From Chloroflexota bacterium (lineage in GTDB: Bacteria > Chloroflexota > Anaerolineae > Anaerolineales > UBA4823), in contig JAJUJL010000006.1 of assembly GCA_029265355.1 (NCBI GenBank), forward strand, positions 62,001 to 126,000: a stretch of DNA of 64,000 nucleotides, read 5' to 3'. Every line of letters begins with the position of its first letter. Position 1 is the first letter of the stretch. A program made the translations under genes and the position numbers. A model generated the notes under the pieces. It had not been told where the DNA came from, did not search any database, and was given only the letters and a program-made list of their open reading frames with translations. This document shows positions 15,570 through 24,500 of the stretch, in pieces.

Positions 15570-17699
15570 ATGAAACGTTGGTGGAACCTCTGGTTGTTTG
15601 CGCCGCTGCTGTTGATCCTGTTAAGCGCTGGACTCGCCCTGTCGAGCGATGCACATCGCGTTCGAGCTGCTCCGCCCATGCAGGCTGCCGGTGGAACGGG
15701 CGCGCGGTTTGCCGCTGAGGCGGGCAACTATTGCATCGGTTGCCACTCTGCAGATGACGCTGTGCTTCAACAAGCCATCGAATGGCGCGGCGGTGTGCAG
15801 ATGCAAGCGGTCAATCCTTGCCCGGCGATCCATACCATCGAGGAGCAGCTCTATTTCACTGAGCGCTTGATGCGAGCCATCCGCAGTTTACGCTCGCAGC
15901 TCCCCGACTCCGCCGCGACTCTGGCTTGGGAGGCGCGGTTCAGTGCGGCGGAACAATCGTATGGGCGACTGTTGGATATGCCGGTCACCAGCCTGGATGC
16001 ATTCGTCTCTGAGTCTCAAACCCTGCGCTATCAGATGGGGAAAATTTATGCCGGATTGAATGAAATCCAGGAAGCCTTGAGGGTGCAACGCATTTTGATC
16101 TGGGCCGGTATCGTTTCTGCAGTGATGTTGGGCTCGTTGATTTGGGGATACCTGAACTCGCTCCGGCTGGCGCCGGCAACGCGCTCTCTGCAGGGCATCA
16201 AGGCCAGTGGGCTGATAAAACCAGGGTTGCTTGTTTTGTTGATCTTCGCCCTGTTTTTACTGCCCATATTCCGTGATTTTCCAGCGCCAGTGGCAGCAGC
16301 CAGCGAGCGAGAACAGGAGAAGCAGCTCACTTTGGATGAGAGTTCGCGCGCTGCTACGGCGGCTGAACGAGCTGTCGCTCGTTCGTGGATGCTAGGTAGA
16401 ATTGGGGCGCGCTGGGCTGGCAATGATCCAGCGGCTGCAAATGAAATCCTCGCCGCTGCATTAGAGGCATCTGCTGAAGCGCAATTGAATGCGGCTGCGC
16501 TGTGGGGAGAGATGCTGGCCGCGCAGGAGGCTGCAGCGGGCTCAGCGGTGGACCAGGAGAAGGCGGCTCTGATTGCCGCCAGTTTGCAATCTGCGCAATC
16601 GCGGGTTTGGGGTTTGCGCATGATGGCGGAAGACTGGATGACGGTCGATACCCAGCGTGGGCAGGAACTGCTTGAGAAGGCTGTCGCGATGGCGGAGACA
16701 GGTTCGGGAATTTACCGCGACCTGGATTTAAGGGCGATAGCCGCCAGTTACTCTGGGATTGACTTACAGCGTTCTCTGGAGATCATCCACCGCATCGCTG
16801 ACCCTTTTGTGCGCGCCTGGGGATATCGAGAAGTAGCGATAAAAACTGGCAATCAGCAGTTGCTCGAAGAGGCATTGGCCACTGCCTCCCTGGTAGAAGA
16901 CCAGGTTCTTCGGGTTTACGCATTGACGAAGATTGCCGCGCTATTGGCGGATCCGAGTGTACATGAGGTGGCTTATCGTAGCCTGGAGGGTCTTCAGGGA
17001 GCGAGTTTGGCATACTCCCTGGCGAGATTGTCCGCAGCGTCTGGAAAGGTGGATTGGGTTGCCCAAATCGATAGAGACTATCCAGCGGCTGTGGCGTGGG
17101 CGTACTCTCGCCTGGGTGAATGGGCTGCAGCTTGGGATGCGGCTGTCCAAGTCGATGACCCCTTCGAGCGGGCTGCTGCGCAGGCTGCGATTGCCAGCGC
17201 ATGGGGCAAGGTTGAGAAAGCGCGTGAAATTGAGGTGCCGTTTTACCGCGACCGATCCTTGCGCATTGTCATGCAAATGACAGGAGATGTGACACTGGCG
17301 TCGGAAATTCAAAACAGCTATGATCGTGCGGTGGCCCTGGTAGCAGTTGGCGCGTACCAGGATGCTCTGGCGGTGGAGGGTTTGAAAGAGACGTATCCGT
17401 TGGTGGTGGCGGGTGTTGCCCTGTCTAAGGACGACCCTGCCCAGACGCAAACCATCCTGGAGCGCTTGCAACGCGAGGTGGATAAATCCGTTGTGCTGAA
17501 CGCCCTGGCAGGGGTAGACAGCGATGCACAATTCTTCACGGAGGCCCTGGATTTCGCGCTGGCTGCACGCAAGCGCGGTGATCCCCTGGCACCGATTATG
17601 GCTTCGCTGGACCTGGCTGAGGCGGTGAAAGACCCAGAATTGAGGGCACAGGCGCTGCAGCAGGCGCTGCAAGTGGCTGAAAGGATCGCAATCAAATAG
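15570..17699 (+). CDS. Monoheme c-type membrane protein with long helical-repeat domain
   Basis: This is a roughly 709-aa protein. It has an N-terminal signal helix (residues about 6-25), then one heme site CIGCH near residue 55 in a helical domain. Two membrane helices follow (about 175-195 and 210-230). The remaining ~450 aa are built from Ala-rich helical hairpins like TPR or HEAT repeats, and are probably extracytoplasmic. I know of no named family with this layout. It lies between the NrfD module and the second DsrMK-like pair, so it may be the electron-entry or docking subunit for that pair. The start at 15570 gives a proper signal peptide. Confidence 0.7.
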   Translation: MKRWWNLWLFAPLLLILLSAGLALSSDAHRVRAAPPMQAAGGTGARFAAEAGNYCIGCHSADDAVLQQAIEWRGGVQMQAVNPCPAIHTIEEQLYFTERLMRAIRSLRSQLPDSAATLAWEARFSAAEQSYGRLLDMPVTSLDAFVSESQTLRYQMGKIYAGLNEIQEALRVQRILIWAGIVSAVMLGSLIWGYLNSLRLAPATRSLQGIKASGLIKPGLLVLLIFALFLLPIFRDFPAPVAAASEREQEKQLTLDESSRAATAAERAVARSWMLGRIGARWAGNDPAAANEILAAALEASAEAQLNAAALWGEMLAAQEAAAGSAVDQEKAALIAASLQSAQSRVWGLRMMAEDWMTVDTQRGQELLEKAVAMAETGSGIYRDLDLRAIAASYSGIDLQRSLEIIHRIADPFVRAWGYREVAIKTGNQQLLEEALATASLVEDQVLRVYALTKIAALLADPSVHEVAYRSLEGLQGASLAYSLARLSAASGKVDWVAQIDRDYPAAVAWAYSRLGEWAAAWDAAVQVDDPFERAAAQAAIASAWGKVEKAREIEVPFYRDRSLRIVMQMTGDVTLASEIQNSYDRAVALVAVGAYQDALAVEGLKETYPLVVAGVALSKDDPAQTQTILERLQREVDKSVVLNALAGVDSDAQFFTEALDFALAARKRGDPLAPIMASLDLAEAVKDPELRAQALQQALQVAERIAIK

Positions 17700-17711
17700 G
17701 ATATCGAATCT

Positions 17712-18350
17712 ATGGCAGCTAATTGGATTTGGATCACACGTTGGATAGCGGTAATCGGGCTGGCAATTGGAGCTTTGGGGATCATATCCCGTTTGCAAGC
17801 GATCTTGAGCCGGCCTTTCAAGCAAGACCTGGCGCGACCGCGGGGCTCTATCCGCAGAGGGGTACTGTATGCTTTCACCCTGGGCATGGCGCCTTGGGAA
17901 AAAGAGAGCACCCGCCTGCACTGGCTGGCATATTTTAGAGGCATATTCTTCCACCTGGGTGTGTTCGCTGCCTTTGCGGTGCTTTTTGCCAGTCCCTGGT
18001 TGGCAGCAGCGCCTGGCTGGTTGCTTTGGGTGGCGCGTATATTCACCGGCGCTGGGGCGGTATTTGGCGTCGCCGGGATACCCATGCGTTGGATAGGCGA
18101 AAATGAGCGCAATTTGAGCACTCCAGATGATTACTTCGCTGTTTTGTTGACCTCTATATTCACCGCATTGGCCTTTGGCGTGTTGGTCGAAGCAGCTTTG
18201 CTGCCCATCTTTTACCTGGCAACTGCACTGCTTGCGATCTACATCCCGTTTGGCAAGATCCGGCACTGTGTCTACTTCTTCTTCTCGAAATTTTTCTTTG
18301 GGCTCACGTTTGGACGGCGAGGGGTTATCGGACAACCCGACGCGTCCTGA
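17712..18350 (+). CDS. DsrM-like (nitrate reductase gamma-like) membrane subunit, second copy
   Basis: This 212-aa protein has about five hydrophobic helices. Histidines in LHWLAYFRGIFFHLGVF and near the end in KIRHCVYFF are possible heme b ligands. Its size and its position directly before a DsrK-like gene mark it as the membrane partner of that protein. It is clearly diverged from the DsrM at 7361. HdrE- or TmcC-like roles are also possible. Confidence 0.8.
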   Translation: MAANWIWITRWIAVIGLAIGALGIISRLQAILSRPFKQDLARPRGSIRRGVLYAFTLGMAPWEKESTRLHWLAYFRGIFFHLGVFAAFAVLFASPWLAAAPGWLLWVARIFTGAGAVFGVAGIPMRWIGENERNLSTPDDYFAVLLTSIFTALAFGVLVEAALLPIFYLATALLAIYIPFGKIRHCVYFFFSKFFFGLTFGRRGVIGQPDAS

Positions 18351-18367
18351 TCTCGTTGAGGTATAGA

Positions 18368-19708
18368 ATGACAGACAACGGCAAGTTCACTGATGAACGT
18401 TTTCAGCTAACCGATGAGAAGACCGCTATCGCTTTAGATGTTCTCAGGAAGCGATTGAATCGCCAGCTTGACGCTGCTCTAGAAGTATGCGTTCGCTGCG
18501 GTCTGTGTGCCGATTCTTGCCACTATTATGTCGCCAACCCCAAACCAGAGCATGTGCCAGCTTTCCGAGCTGAACAACTGCGCAAGGTTTATCGCCGTTA
18601 TTTCGATCCCATCGGCAAGTTGGCGCCGGGTTGGGTAGGAGCGGCGGAACTCGATCAAGAGATGGTCGAGAAGCTGATCAATGCTGCTTTTGGTACGTGT
18701 ACGATGTGTGGCCGCTGTGTGATCAACTGCCCGATGGGAGTGGATACGCGGCAGATCATTCGCACTGCCCGAGCCATGCTGACCGCCATCGATATGACCC
18801 CCGAGGGGTTGAAAGCGACCGTCAACGTTCACCTGGAAGCAGGCAACAATATGGGGGTGAGCGAAGAAGATTTTGTTGAAACATTGGAGTGGATGGAAGA
18901 AGAGCTGCGAGCGGAGCTGGGTGATGCAAGCATCAAGATCCCGATCAATAAACCGCATGCCAGGGTGGTGTACACCTTCAACCCGCGGGAAGTCAAGTAT
19001 TTCCCTTATCTGATTCAAGCCGCGGCCAAGATTTTCAATGCTGCTGGCGAAGATTGGACGTTATCTACCGAAAGTTGGGATGCGACCAATTATGGACTGT
19101 TTTCTGGCGATGACGAGGCCAGTCGCAAGATCGCCAGCAATCTGGAAGCTGCGATCAACCACCTTGGGGCGGATGTGTTGGTGATGGCGGAATGCGGGCA
19201 TGGCTACCGATCGCAGCGCTGGGAAGCCGAGAACTGGCTCGGGCGGGCCTATCCATTCAAGGTGATGAGCTTTGTCGAGTTGCAGGCGCAATATATTCGC
19301 GATGGGCGTATTCGGCTGGATGCATCGGTCAATCCGAAGCGGGTGACATACCATGATCCGTGCAACCAGGCGCGCAATGGCGGCATCATCGACGAGCCGC
19401 GCTATATTCTCAAGCACGCAGTGATGGATTTTGTTGAGATGGAGCCGCATGGAGCAGAAAACTTCTGTTGCGGTGGGGGCGGGGGCATGCTCTCGATGAC
19501 CGAATTTGCCAAAGATCGCATCGCGGCTGGGAAGGTGAAAGCAGATCAAATCCTGGCAACCGGTGCAGAGATCGTGGCAACGTCTTGCCACAACTGCCTT
19601 GATCAATTGGATGAGATCCGCCGGCACTACAAATTGAAGGTGAAGATCCAGAATTTGAGCGAGCTGGTCGCTGCGGCGATCATCTGGCCCAGGCAGAGTG
19701 GTGAGTGA
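18368..19708 (+). CDS. DsrK/HdrD-like iron-sulfur protein, second copy
   Basis: This is a 446-aa protein. Two [4Fe-4S] motifs (CVRCGLCADSC and CTMCGRCVINCP) are followed by CCG-domain segments (ECGHGYRSQ, YHDPCNQARNGG, FCCGGGGGML and CHNC). The order and spacing parallel the DsrK at 8117, so this is a paralogue. It likely forms a DsrMK-like unit with the gene before it. The substrate may be a different disulfide, or it may deliver electrons to DsrC under other conditions. The ATG at 18368 was chosen for its closeness to GAGGTATAG. Confidence 0.9.
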   Translation: MTDNGKFTDERFQLTDEKTAIALDVLRKRLNRQLDAALEVCVRCGLCADSCHYYVANPKPEHVPAFRAEQLRKVYRRYFDPIGKLAPGWVGAAELDQEMVEKLINAAFGTCTMCGRCVINCPMGVDTRQIIRTARAMLTAIDMTPEGLKATVNVHLEAGNNMGVSEEDFVETLEWMEEELRAELGDASIKIPINKPHARVVYTFNPREVKYFPYLIQAAAKIFNAAGEDWTLSTESWDATNYGLFSGDDEASRKIASNLEAAINHLGADVLVMAECGHGYRSQRWEAENWLGRAYPFKVMSFVELQAQYIRDGRIRLDASVNPKRVTYHDPCNQARNGGIIDEPRYILKHAVMDFVEMEPHGAENFCCGGGGGMLSMTEFAKDRIAAGKVKADQILATGAEIVATSCHNCLDQLDEIRRHYKLKVKIQNLSELVAAAIIWPRQSGE

Positions 19709-19741
19709 CATGCGTGCGACAACGAGCCTGGAGAAAGAAAG

Positions 19742-20119
19742 ATGAAACTCAGTGAAAAAACGGTATTGATTGCCGCAACTTTCGGTCCTGATCATGTGGA
19801 AAGAACCCCCGCGCCATTTCTGTTTGCCACAGAGGCAGCCCGCATGGGCGCCAGGGTGGGAATCTGCTTTGTATTGCAGGCCCCGCGGTTATTGAAGCGG
19901 GGAATGGCAGAAAACCTGGCCGCAAAACCGGGCGGGCGGACGATCCGTGAATTCATCAACGAAGCCCTCGCGGCTGGCGTCACCTTCTATGTCTGCGATG
20001 CTGCTCTTGCGCTTTGCGATATGACACCCGAGGACCTCATCGAAGAGGTGGATGATTTGGTAGGACCGAGCTTTTTGATCACTCAGGGTTTGGATTCGGA
20101 TCTGGTGTTGAGCTTTTAA
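19742..20119 (+). CDS. DsrE-family protein
   Basis: This 125-aa protein has the DsrE/F-like sulfur-relay fold. A buried beta-strand start (TVLIAATFG) is followed by a Cys in YVCDAAL (C85), at the usual position of the sulfur-binding cysteine, and a second one at C92. No dsrF or dsrH follows, so this is not the DsrEFH complex of sulfur oxidisers. It is more like the stand-alone DsrE-type proteins found beside sulfur-transfer genes. It could handle persulfide sulfur from or to DsrC. Confidence 0.8.
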   Translation: MKLSEKTVLIAATFGPDHVERTPAPFLFATEAARMGARVGICFVLQAPRLLKRGMAENLAAKPGGRTIREFINEALAAGVTFYVCDAALALCDMTPEDLIEEVDDLVGPSFLITQGLDSDLVLSF

Positions 20120-20142
20120 TTGAAAAACCGACTGGAGGTAGT

Positions 20143-20343
20143 ATGTACATCGTAACCATCGATATTGAAAAATGCAAGGCATGTGGTGATTGCGTCGAGA
20201 ACTGTGCAGTACAAGCGCTGGCGATTGTCGAAGAAAATGGCAAAAAGTTCGCTATGTTCACCGGCAATCCTGACGACTGCCTGGGTTGTCTTTCCTGCGA
20301 AGAGGTTTGCGAAGAGGGGGCTGTCACGGTCACGGAGTATTGA
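20143..20343 (+). CDS. 2[4Fe-4S] ferredoxin
   Basis: This 66-aa protein has two cluster motifs: C11/C14/C17/C21 and C46/C49/C52/C56. Each set binds one cluster with the proline-less ends CVENCAVQ and CEEVCEEG. It starts after TGGAGGTAGT and lies 24 bp behind the DsrE-like gene. It is probably an electron donor for DsrAB or for the DsrK-type proteins. Confidence 0.9.
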   Translation: MYIVTIDIEKCKACGDCVENCAVQALAIVEENGKKFAMFTGNPDDCLGCLSCEEVCEEGAVTVTEY

Positions 20344-20345
20344 CC

Positions 20346-21812
20346 GTGCAGGTTGCTCGAACAAGCGCTCTGCCTCGCCTGGTGATTGGAGCGCCCCAAG
20401 GGCGAAGCGGCAAGACAACCGTCAGCCTGGGTTTGTGCGCGGCGTTGCGCCAGCGCGGGTTGAATGTGCAGCCGTTTAAGAAGGGTCCGGATTTTATCGA
20501 TCCTTCATGGCTGAGCGCGGCTGCCGGCCGGCCTTGCCGGACACTCGACCCGTTTTTTAATGCATACCCTGGCTCATCGTTGGGGGCGCGCCTGCGAGAA
20601 TCGTTCCTCCGGGGTATGCCGCCAGACGGTTTTGGGCTGGTGGAGGGGAATCACGGGCTATACGACAGCGCTGGGGATGAAACCGGCGAAGGTAGCACGG
20701 CCGCCCTGGCGCGCCATTTGAGCGCGCCGATCATTCTGGTTGTCAATGCTGCGCGCATGTCTCGCAGTGCGGCTGCCATGGTGCGCGGTTATCAGGTGTT
20801 TGAACCGGATACGCCGATCGCGGGCGTGATACTGAATCACGTCGCTGGAGCTGAAAATTCTTCCAGTCGTCACCTTGCCGGACTTCGCAGGGCAATAGAG
20901 CAATACTGCGGGATTCCGGTGCTGGGCGCTTTACCTGTAGAGGCCGCATGCAGCATTCCCGACCGGCACTTGGGCCTGGTGCCCCACGCAGAAGATGAGC
21001 ACCTGTTACCAGCGATAAGCGCTTGCCAACAAGCCATCGAACGTTATGTGGATGTTTCAGCAGTCATAAACCTGGCCAACCAATCCCCGCCTTTGCCAGT
21101 TGCTGAAGCTGCCACAAGTCCGCGCCTCTCACCGGTGAATGGCAGCGATCAGCCGCGGATTGGCGTGCTTCGCGATCGCTCTTTTTCGTTTTATTATCCA
21201 GAAAACCTGGAAGCTCTGGAAAAAAGCGGTGCGACTTTGGTTGGGGTGGATGCGTTGCGAGATCGCCGACTGCCTGGCGTGCAGGCTTTGTATATCGGCG
21301 GCGGGTTCCCTGAAATGTTCCTGTCGGAATTGGAAGCGAACCGAACCCTGCGGCAGGAGATCTTCAGCGCTGTTCAAGATGGAATGCCGGTTTACGCCGA
21401 GTGCGGTGGTTTGATGTATTTGTGTCGCAGCATCCGCTGGCGGGGCGAAACTGGCGAGATGGTGGGAGTGTTCCCATTCGATGTCGAGGTGTTGGATAGG
21501 CCACAAGGGCATGGCTATGTCGCGTTACAGGTGGATCGGGAAAATGCCTTCTTCTTGCCCGGCACGGCGCTGCGCGGTCACGAATTCCACCATTCTCGCC
21601 TGCAGGGCAGCCTGGATGGCTTCGAAACTGTCTACCGGCTGGAGCGTGGTGCGGGCCTGGGGAACAAACGCGATGGGTTGGTGTATAAGAATGTGCTGGC
21701 GGCGTATACCCATTTGCACTGTGATGGCGCTCCCGGCTGGGCGGCAAGCCTGGTGAGTCGGGCGAAGCAGTTTGGGCAACAGCGCGCTGCTGAGGAGTTG
21801 AGGCATGACTGA
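20346..21812 (+). CDS. dsrN: Cobyrinate a,c-diamide synthase-like amidase (DsrN/CbiA family)
   Basis: This is a 488-aa protein. The ATP-grasping dethiobiotin-synthetase-like domain carries the P-loop variant APQGRSGKTT at the N-terminus. The class I glutamine amidotransferase domain has its nucleophile in YAECGGLMYL. In dsr clusters this gene (dsrN) is thought to amidate siroheme to the form found in DsrAB. The GTG at 20346, three bases after the ferredoxin stop, fits the family N-terminus. Its end overlaps hemA by 8 bp. Confidence 0.88.
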   Translation: MQVARTSALPRLVIGAPQGRSGKTTVSLGLCAALRQRGLNVQPFKKGPDFIDPSWLSAAAGRPCRTLDPFFNAYPGSSLGARLRESFLRGMPPDGFGLVEGNHGLYDSAGDETGEGSTAALARHLSAPIILVVNAARMSRSAAAMVRGYQVFEPDTPIAGVILNHVAGAENSSSRHLAGLRRAIEQYCGIPVLGALPVEAACSIPDRHLGLVPHAEDEHLLPAISACQQAIERYVDVSAVINLANQSPPLPVAEAATSPRLSPVNGSDQPRIGVLRDRSFSFYYPENLEALEKSGATLVGVDALRDRRLPGVQALYIGGGFPEMFLSELEANRTLRQEIFSAVQDGMPVYAECGGLMYLCRSIRWRGETGEMVGVFPFDVEVLDRPQGHGYVALQVDRENAFFLPGTALRGHEFHHSRLQGSLDGFETVYRLERGAGLGNKRDGLVYKNVLAAYTHLHCDGAPGWAASLVSRAKQFGQQRAAEELRHD

Positions 21813-23154
21813 TCTGGGCATGCCAACGCTGCTCATGCTGGGCTTGAACTACCGCGCTGCGCCAATTGCACTGCGCGAAGCTTTAGCGATCTCTCCGGAA
21901 CGTTTGCAAGCGGCGCTGGTGGAGCTGCGCGATTATCTGGCGGAACCTGGCGTAGAGCTGGCAATTCTCTCCACCTGCAACCGGCATGAGATCTACCTGG
22001 GCACAAAAGATCCGTGTGGCATGCGGGAGCGCCTGGAGTCATGGTTGTCAGGCCGTTCGGGTATCTCGCAGCATAGGTTGGCGGAGGTGCTCTACTGCCT
22101 GCAGGGAGAATCTGCAGCCCGACACCTGCTGCGGGTGGCAGCCGGCCTGGATTCGTTAGTGGTTGGGGAGAGTGAAATCCAAGGACAGGTGCGCACCGCT
22201 TACGAGATTGCCAGGGCGGCTGGAACTGCCGGAACGCAGCTTTCGGCTGTCTTCCAGGCCGCGGCGCGCAGCGGGAAGCGTGTGCGCTGCGAGACAGAAT
22301 TGGGTCAAGCCAGGCGATCTGTTGCCTGCATGGTGGTCGATCTTGCCAGGCAGATCATGGGCGATCTGCACAGTCGAACAGCGCTGATCATTGGAGCCGG
22401 AAAGATCAGCACCCTTGCTGCTCGGGCGCTGGTGCAGGCAGGGCTGCATTGCGTACTGGTTGCCAATCGCACCTATCAACGGGCTTGTGAGCTGGCGCAA
22501 ACGCTGGGCAGGAGTGCACGTGCTGTGCACTTCGATGCGCTGCAACAGGTGCTGCAGGAAGCGGATATCATCATCTGCTCGACCAGCGCGCCGCACCTGG
22601 TATTGCATGAAGCGATGGTAGCTCAGGCCATGGAACAGCGAACCTCCCGAGAACTGCTGGTAGCCGACCTGGCGCTGCCGCGGGATGTCGACCCGAAAGT
22701 CGGAAATATTCCAGGGGTTCGCCTGGTCAATATCGATGACCTGGAAGAGCTGGTCATTTTGCATTATCCATTGGCGGCCAGTGTGCGCAGCGCGGCAGAG
22801 GGTATTGTGCAACAAGAACTGGATTGCTACCAGGAGTGGCTGCAGGCGCGGCGGGTTGCCCCGCTCATCGAGGCGTTGCGCGCTCAGGCGCGAGTGATTT
22901 GTGATCAACAGGTATCACTGACGCTACGGCGCATGGGTTCTATGAGCCGAGAGCAAGAAGCGCAACTGCACAAAATGGCGGAAGCCATTGCCTCGCATTT
23001 GCTACATGGACCAATCACCAGGCTCAGATCTGCCAGCCAGGACAAATGGCAAAACAGTTCAATCAGCCATGAAGACCTGAGCCAAATTGTGGAAATGCTT
23101 TTTGGTTTGCACGAAGCTGGTGATCCTGTAGATGAAATTGCCTCCAGGATCTAG
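21805..23154 (+). CDS. hemA: Glutamyl-tRNA reductase
   Basis: HemA makes glutamate-1-semialdehyde, the first committed step of tetrapyrrole synthesis by the C5 route. The 449-aa protein has the catalytic segment STCNRHEIY (with the active cysteine), the substrate-site motif ESEIQGQVR, an NADPH-binding domain (IGAGKIS) and the C-terminal dimerisation helix. It overlaps dsrN. Together with hemL (31643), cobA and the met8-like gene it makes most of a siroheme pathway within 12 kb of dsrAB. hemB, hemC and hemD are not in the window. Confidence 0.96.
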   Translation: MTDLGMPTLLMLGLNYRAAPIALREALAISPERLQAALVELRDYLAEPGVELAILSTCNRHEIYLGTKDPCGMRERLESWLSGRSGISQHRLAEVLYCLQGESAARHLLRVAAGLDSLVVGESEIQGQVRTAYEIARAAGTAGTQLSAVFQAAARSGKRVRCETELGQARRSVACMVVDLARQIMGDLHSRTALIIGAGKISTLAARALVQAGLHCVLVANRTYQRACELAQTLGRSARAVHFDALQQVLQEADIIICSTSAPHLVLHEAMVAQAMEQRTSRELLVADLALPRDVDPKVGNIPGVRLVNIDDLEELVILHYPLAASVRSAAEGIVQQELDCYQEWLQARRVAPLIEALRAQARVICDQQVSLTLRRMGSMSREQEAQLHKMAEAIASHLLHGPITRLRSASQDKWQNSSISHEDLSQIVEMLFGLHEAGDPVDEIASRI

Positions 23155-23155
23155 C

Positions 23156-23752
23156 ATGGCTGTGATCACAAGGCGGTGTGAGATTTCGGCTCCCGCAGAG
23201 CAAGTATTCGTCGTTCTGGCTGACCCGTTGCGCCTGATGCAACTGCGCTCAGATTGGGGAGAGTGGGCGCTGGAAAACATCGCCAGGAGCTATCCAGATC
23301 CGGGGAGCACATACTGGCTGCGTTCCATCAAAGAGGAGGCTTCCTCAATTTGTGGTCGGGTGCTGGAGATGCAGCCGAATAAAAAACTTGTTTTGGAATT
23401 CAGCAGCGGGGCAACCTCCCGGACGGAGTGGGTTTTACTGCCAACTCGTGCAGGCTGTTTACTTCTGCTCGAGATGCAGCTTGACGCAAACAGCGAACAG
23501 GCAATGCGCGGGGAGGAGGAACGTGCGCAGTCCTGGTTGGGAGCTATTAAGAGATATTGCGAGCTTGGTCACAGCGGCTGGGAGGGAGCGCTGCGATGGA
23601 TCCTGGATCGCCATGTTTTGAAGCTGCGCGCAGAGCAGCGGCGCATTATTTTCTTACTTTTGGCGCTGCAATTGATCACTCTGCTGAGCTTTGTGGCTGC
23701 ACTCCTTGGCATCGGCTTGGTCAGCCTGGTCGTCTCATGGTTTAGGGCTTGA
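23156..23752 (+). CDS. SRPBCC-domain protein with C-terminal membrane helix
   Basis: This is a 198-aa protein. Residues 1-150 look like a START/polyketide-cyclase (SRPBCC) ligand-binding domain (ITRRCEISAPAEQVFVVLADP...). The C-terminus is one or two hydrophobic helices (about 165-195). It begins one base after the hemA stop, so it is translated with hemA. A paralogue follows at 23852. Domains of this type bind hydrophobic molecules, and a porphyrin or quinone ligand would suit the context but is speculation. Confidence 0.75.
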   Translation: MAVITRRCEISAPAEQVFVVLADPLRLMQLRSDWGEWALENIARSYPDPGSTYWLRSIKEEASSICGRVLEMQPNKKLVLEFSSGATSRTEWVLLPTRAGCLLLLEMQLDANSEQAMRGEEERAQSWLGAIKRYCELGHSGWEGALRWILDRHVLKLRAEQRRIIFLLLALQLITLLSFVAALLGIGLVSLVVSWFRA

Positions 23753-23821
23753 TGAGAAATGAGATATTCTTAGATAAATTGATGTAAAATAAATTTGGTG
23801 TAACATTGCAGCATCTCGACG

Positions 23822-23842
23822 GCACCCAAGCGGGTGTTTTTT
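23822..23842 (+). terminator. Weak stem-loop with T-run after the first SRPBCC gene
   Basis: CACCC (23823-23827) pairs with GGGTG (23832-23836) and is followed by TTTTTT. The stem is short but has the terminator pattern, and it separates the two SRPBCC genes. Confidence 0.5.
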
Positions 23843-23851
23843 GTTAATTAG

Positions 23852-24454
23852 ATGGAGTGTAGCGTGATCTCACACGTGGTGGAATATGTCGATATTCGCG
23901 CCCCGAAGGATGAAGTGTTCGATCTCATCCTGAACCTGAAGCGCCGAATGCAGCTCAGCCCGCTGTGGGGACTGGCGAAAATCGATTTCATCAGCGCTGA
24001 TTACCCGCAGCCGGGTAGCCATTATGACGTGACCCTGGTTCAGGGGGATGGTTCGCATTACTCAACGGTAATTACAGAGAACCAGGCAGGCCGCAAGTTT
24101 GCCTACAGTCTGGATGTGGCGCGTGAAACCCGGGTCGCCTGGTTAGTCCAGAATTTGGCAGATGGAACGCGCCTGATCTACCAGGAGGATTTCCTGGTAG
24201 ATGAAGGCGAAGGAGATGAATTCTCCCAGGCGGTGCGCAAAGTGGTGCGCGACTGGCTAAAAAATATCAAGAATTACACAGAATTGCGCAACTCTGTACT
24301 GGGGCGGATTGTCCGTTGGGGATTGGACCGTTTCTTTCTGCAGCTCCGCAAAGACCAGCGCCAGGTTGTGGCAACCCTGCTGTTCATTCAAATCACTGGT
24401 TTTGTCTCGTTTGTCATGGCTGCGCTGGCATTGGGGGTGGCAGGACTTTTTTAG
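23852..24454 (+). CDS. SRPBCC-domain protein with C-terminal membrane helix, second copy
   Basis: This 200-aa protein shares its layout with the one at 23156: an SRPBCC domain (EYVDIRAPKDEVFDLILNL) and a hydrophobic C-terminal segment (about 168-198) after a basic helix ending QLRKDQRQVV. The pair arose by duplication. Its start could be the ATG at 23852 or the GTG four codons later. It is the last gene of the long plus-strand stretch and converges with the SUMF1-domain gene. The ligand is unknown. Confidence 0.73.
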   Translation: MECSVISHVVEYVDIRAPKDEVFDLILNLKRRMQLSPLWGLAKIDFISADYPQPGSHYDVTLVQGDGSHYSTVITENQAGRKFAYSLDVARETRVAWLVQNLADGTRLIYQEDFLVDEGEGDEFSQAVRKVVRDWLKNIKNYTELRNSVLGRIVRWGLDRFFLQLRKDQRQVVATLLFIQITGFVSFVMAALALGVAGLF

Positions 24455-24500
24455 GGAGTGCGGGTATCACCTGATCGACCCCATAACAACTCGGCAGCAA

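Noticed and set aside
16941-18335. 464-codon open frame on the minus strand
   Set aside because: Crosses two well-supported plus-strand genes, is rich in Gln, Arg, His and Cys without domain pattern, and has no ribosome site. It is an antisense shadow.
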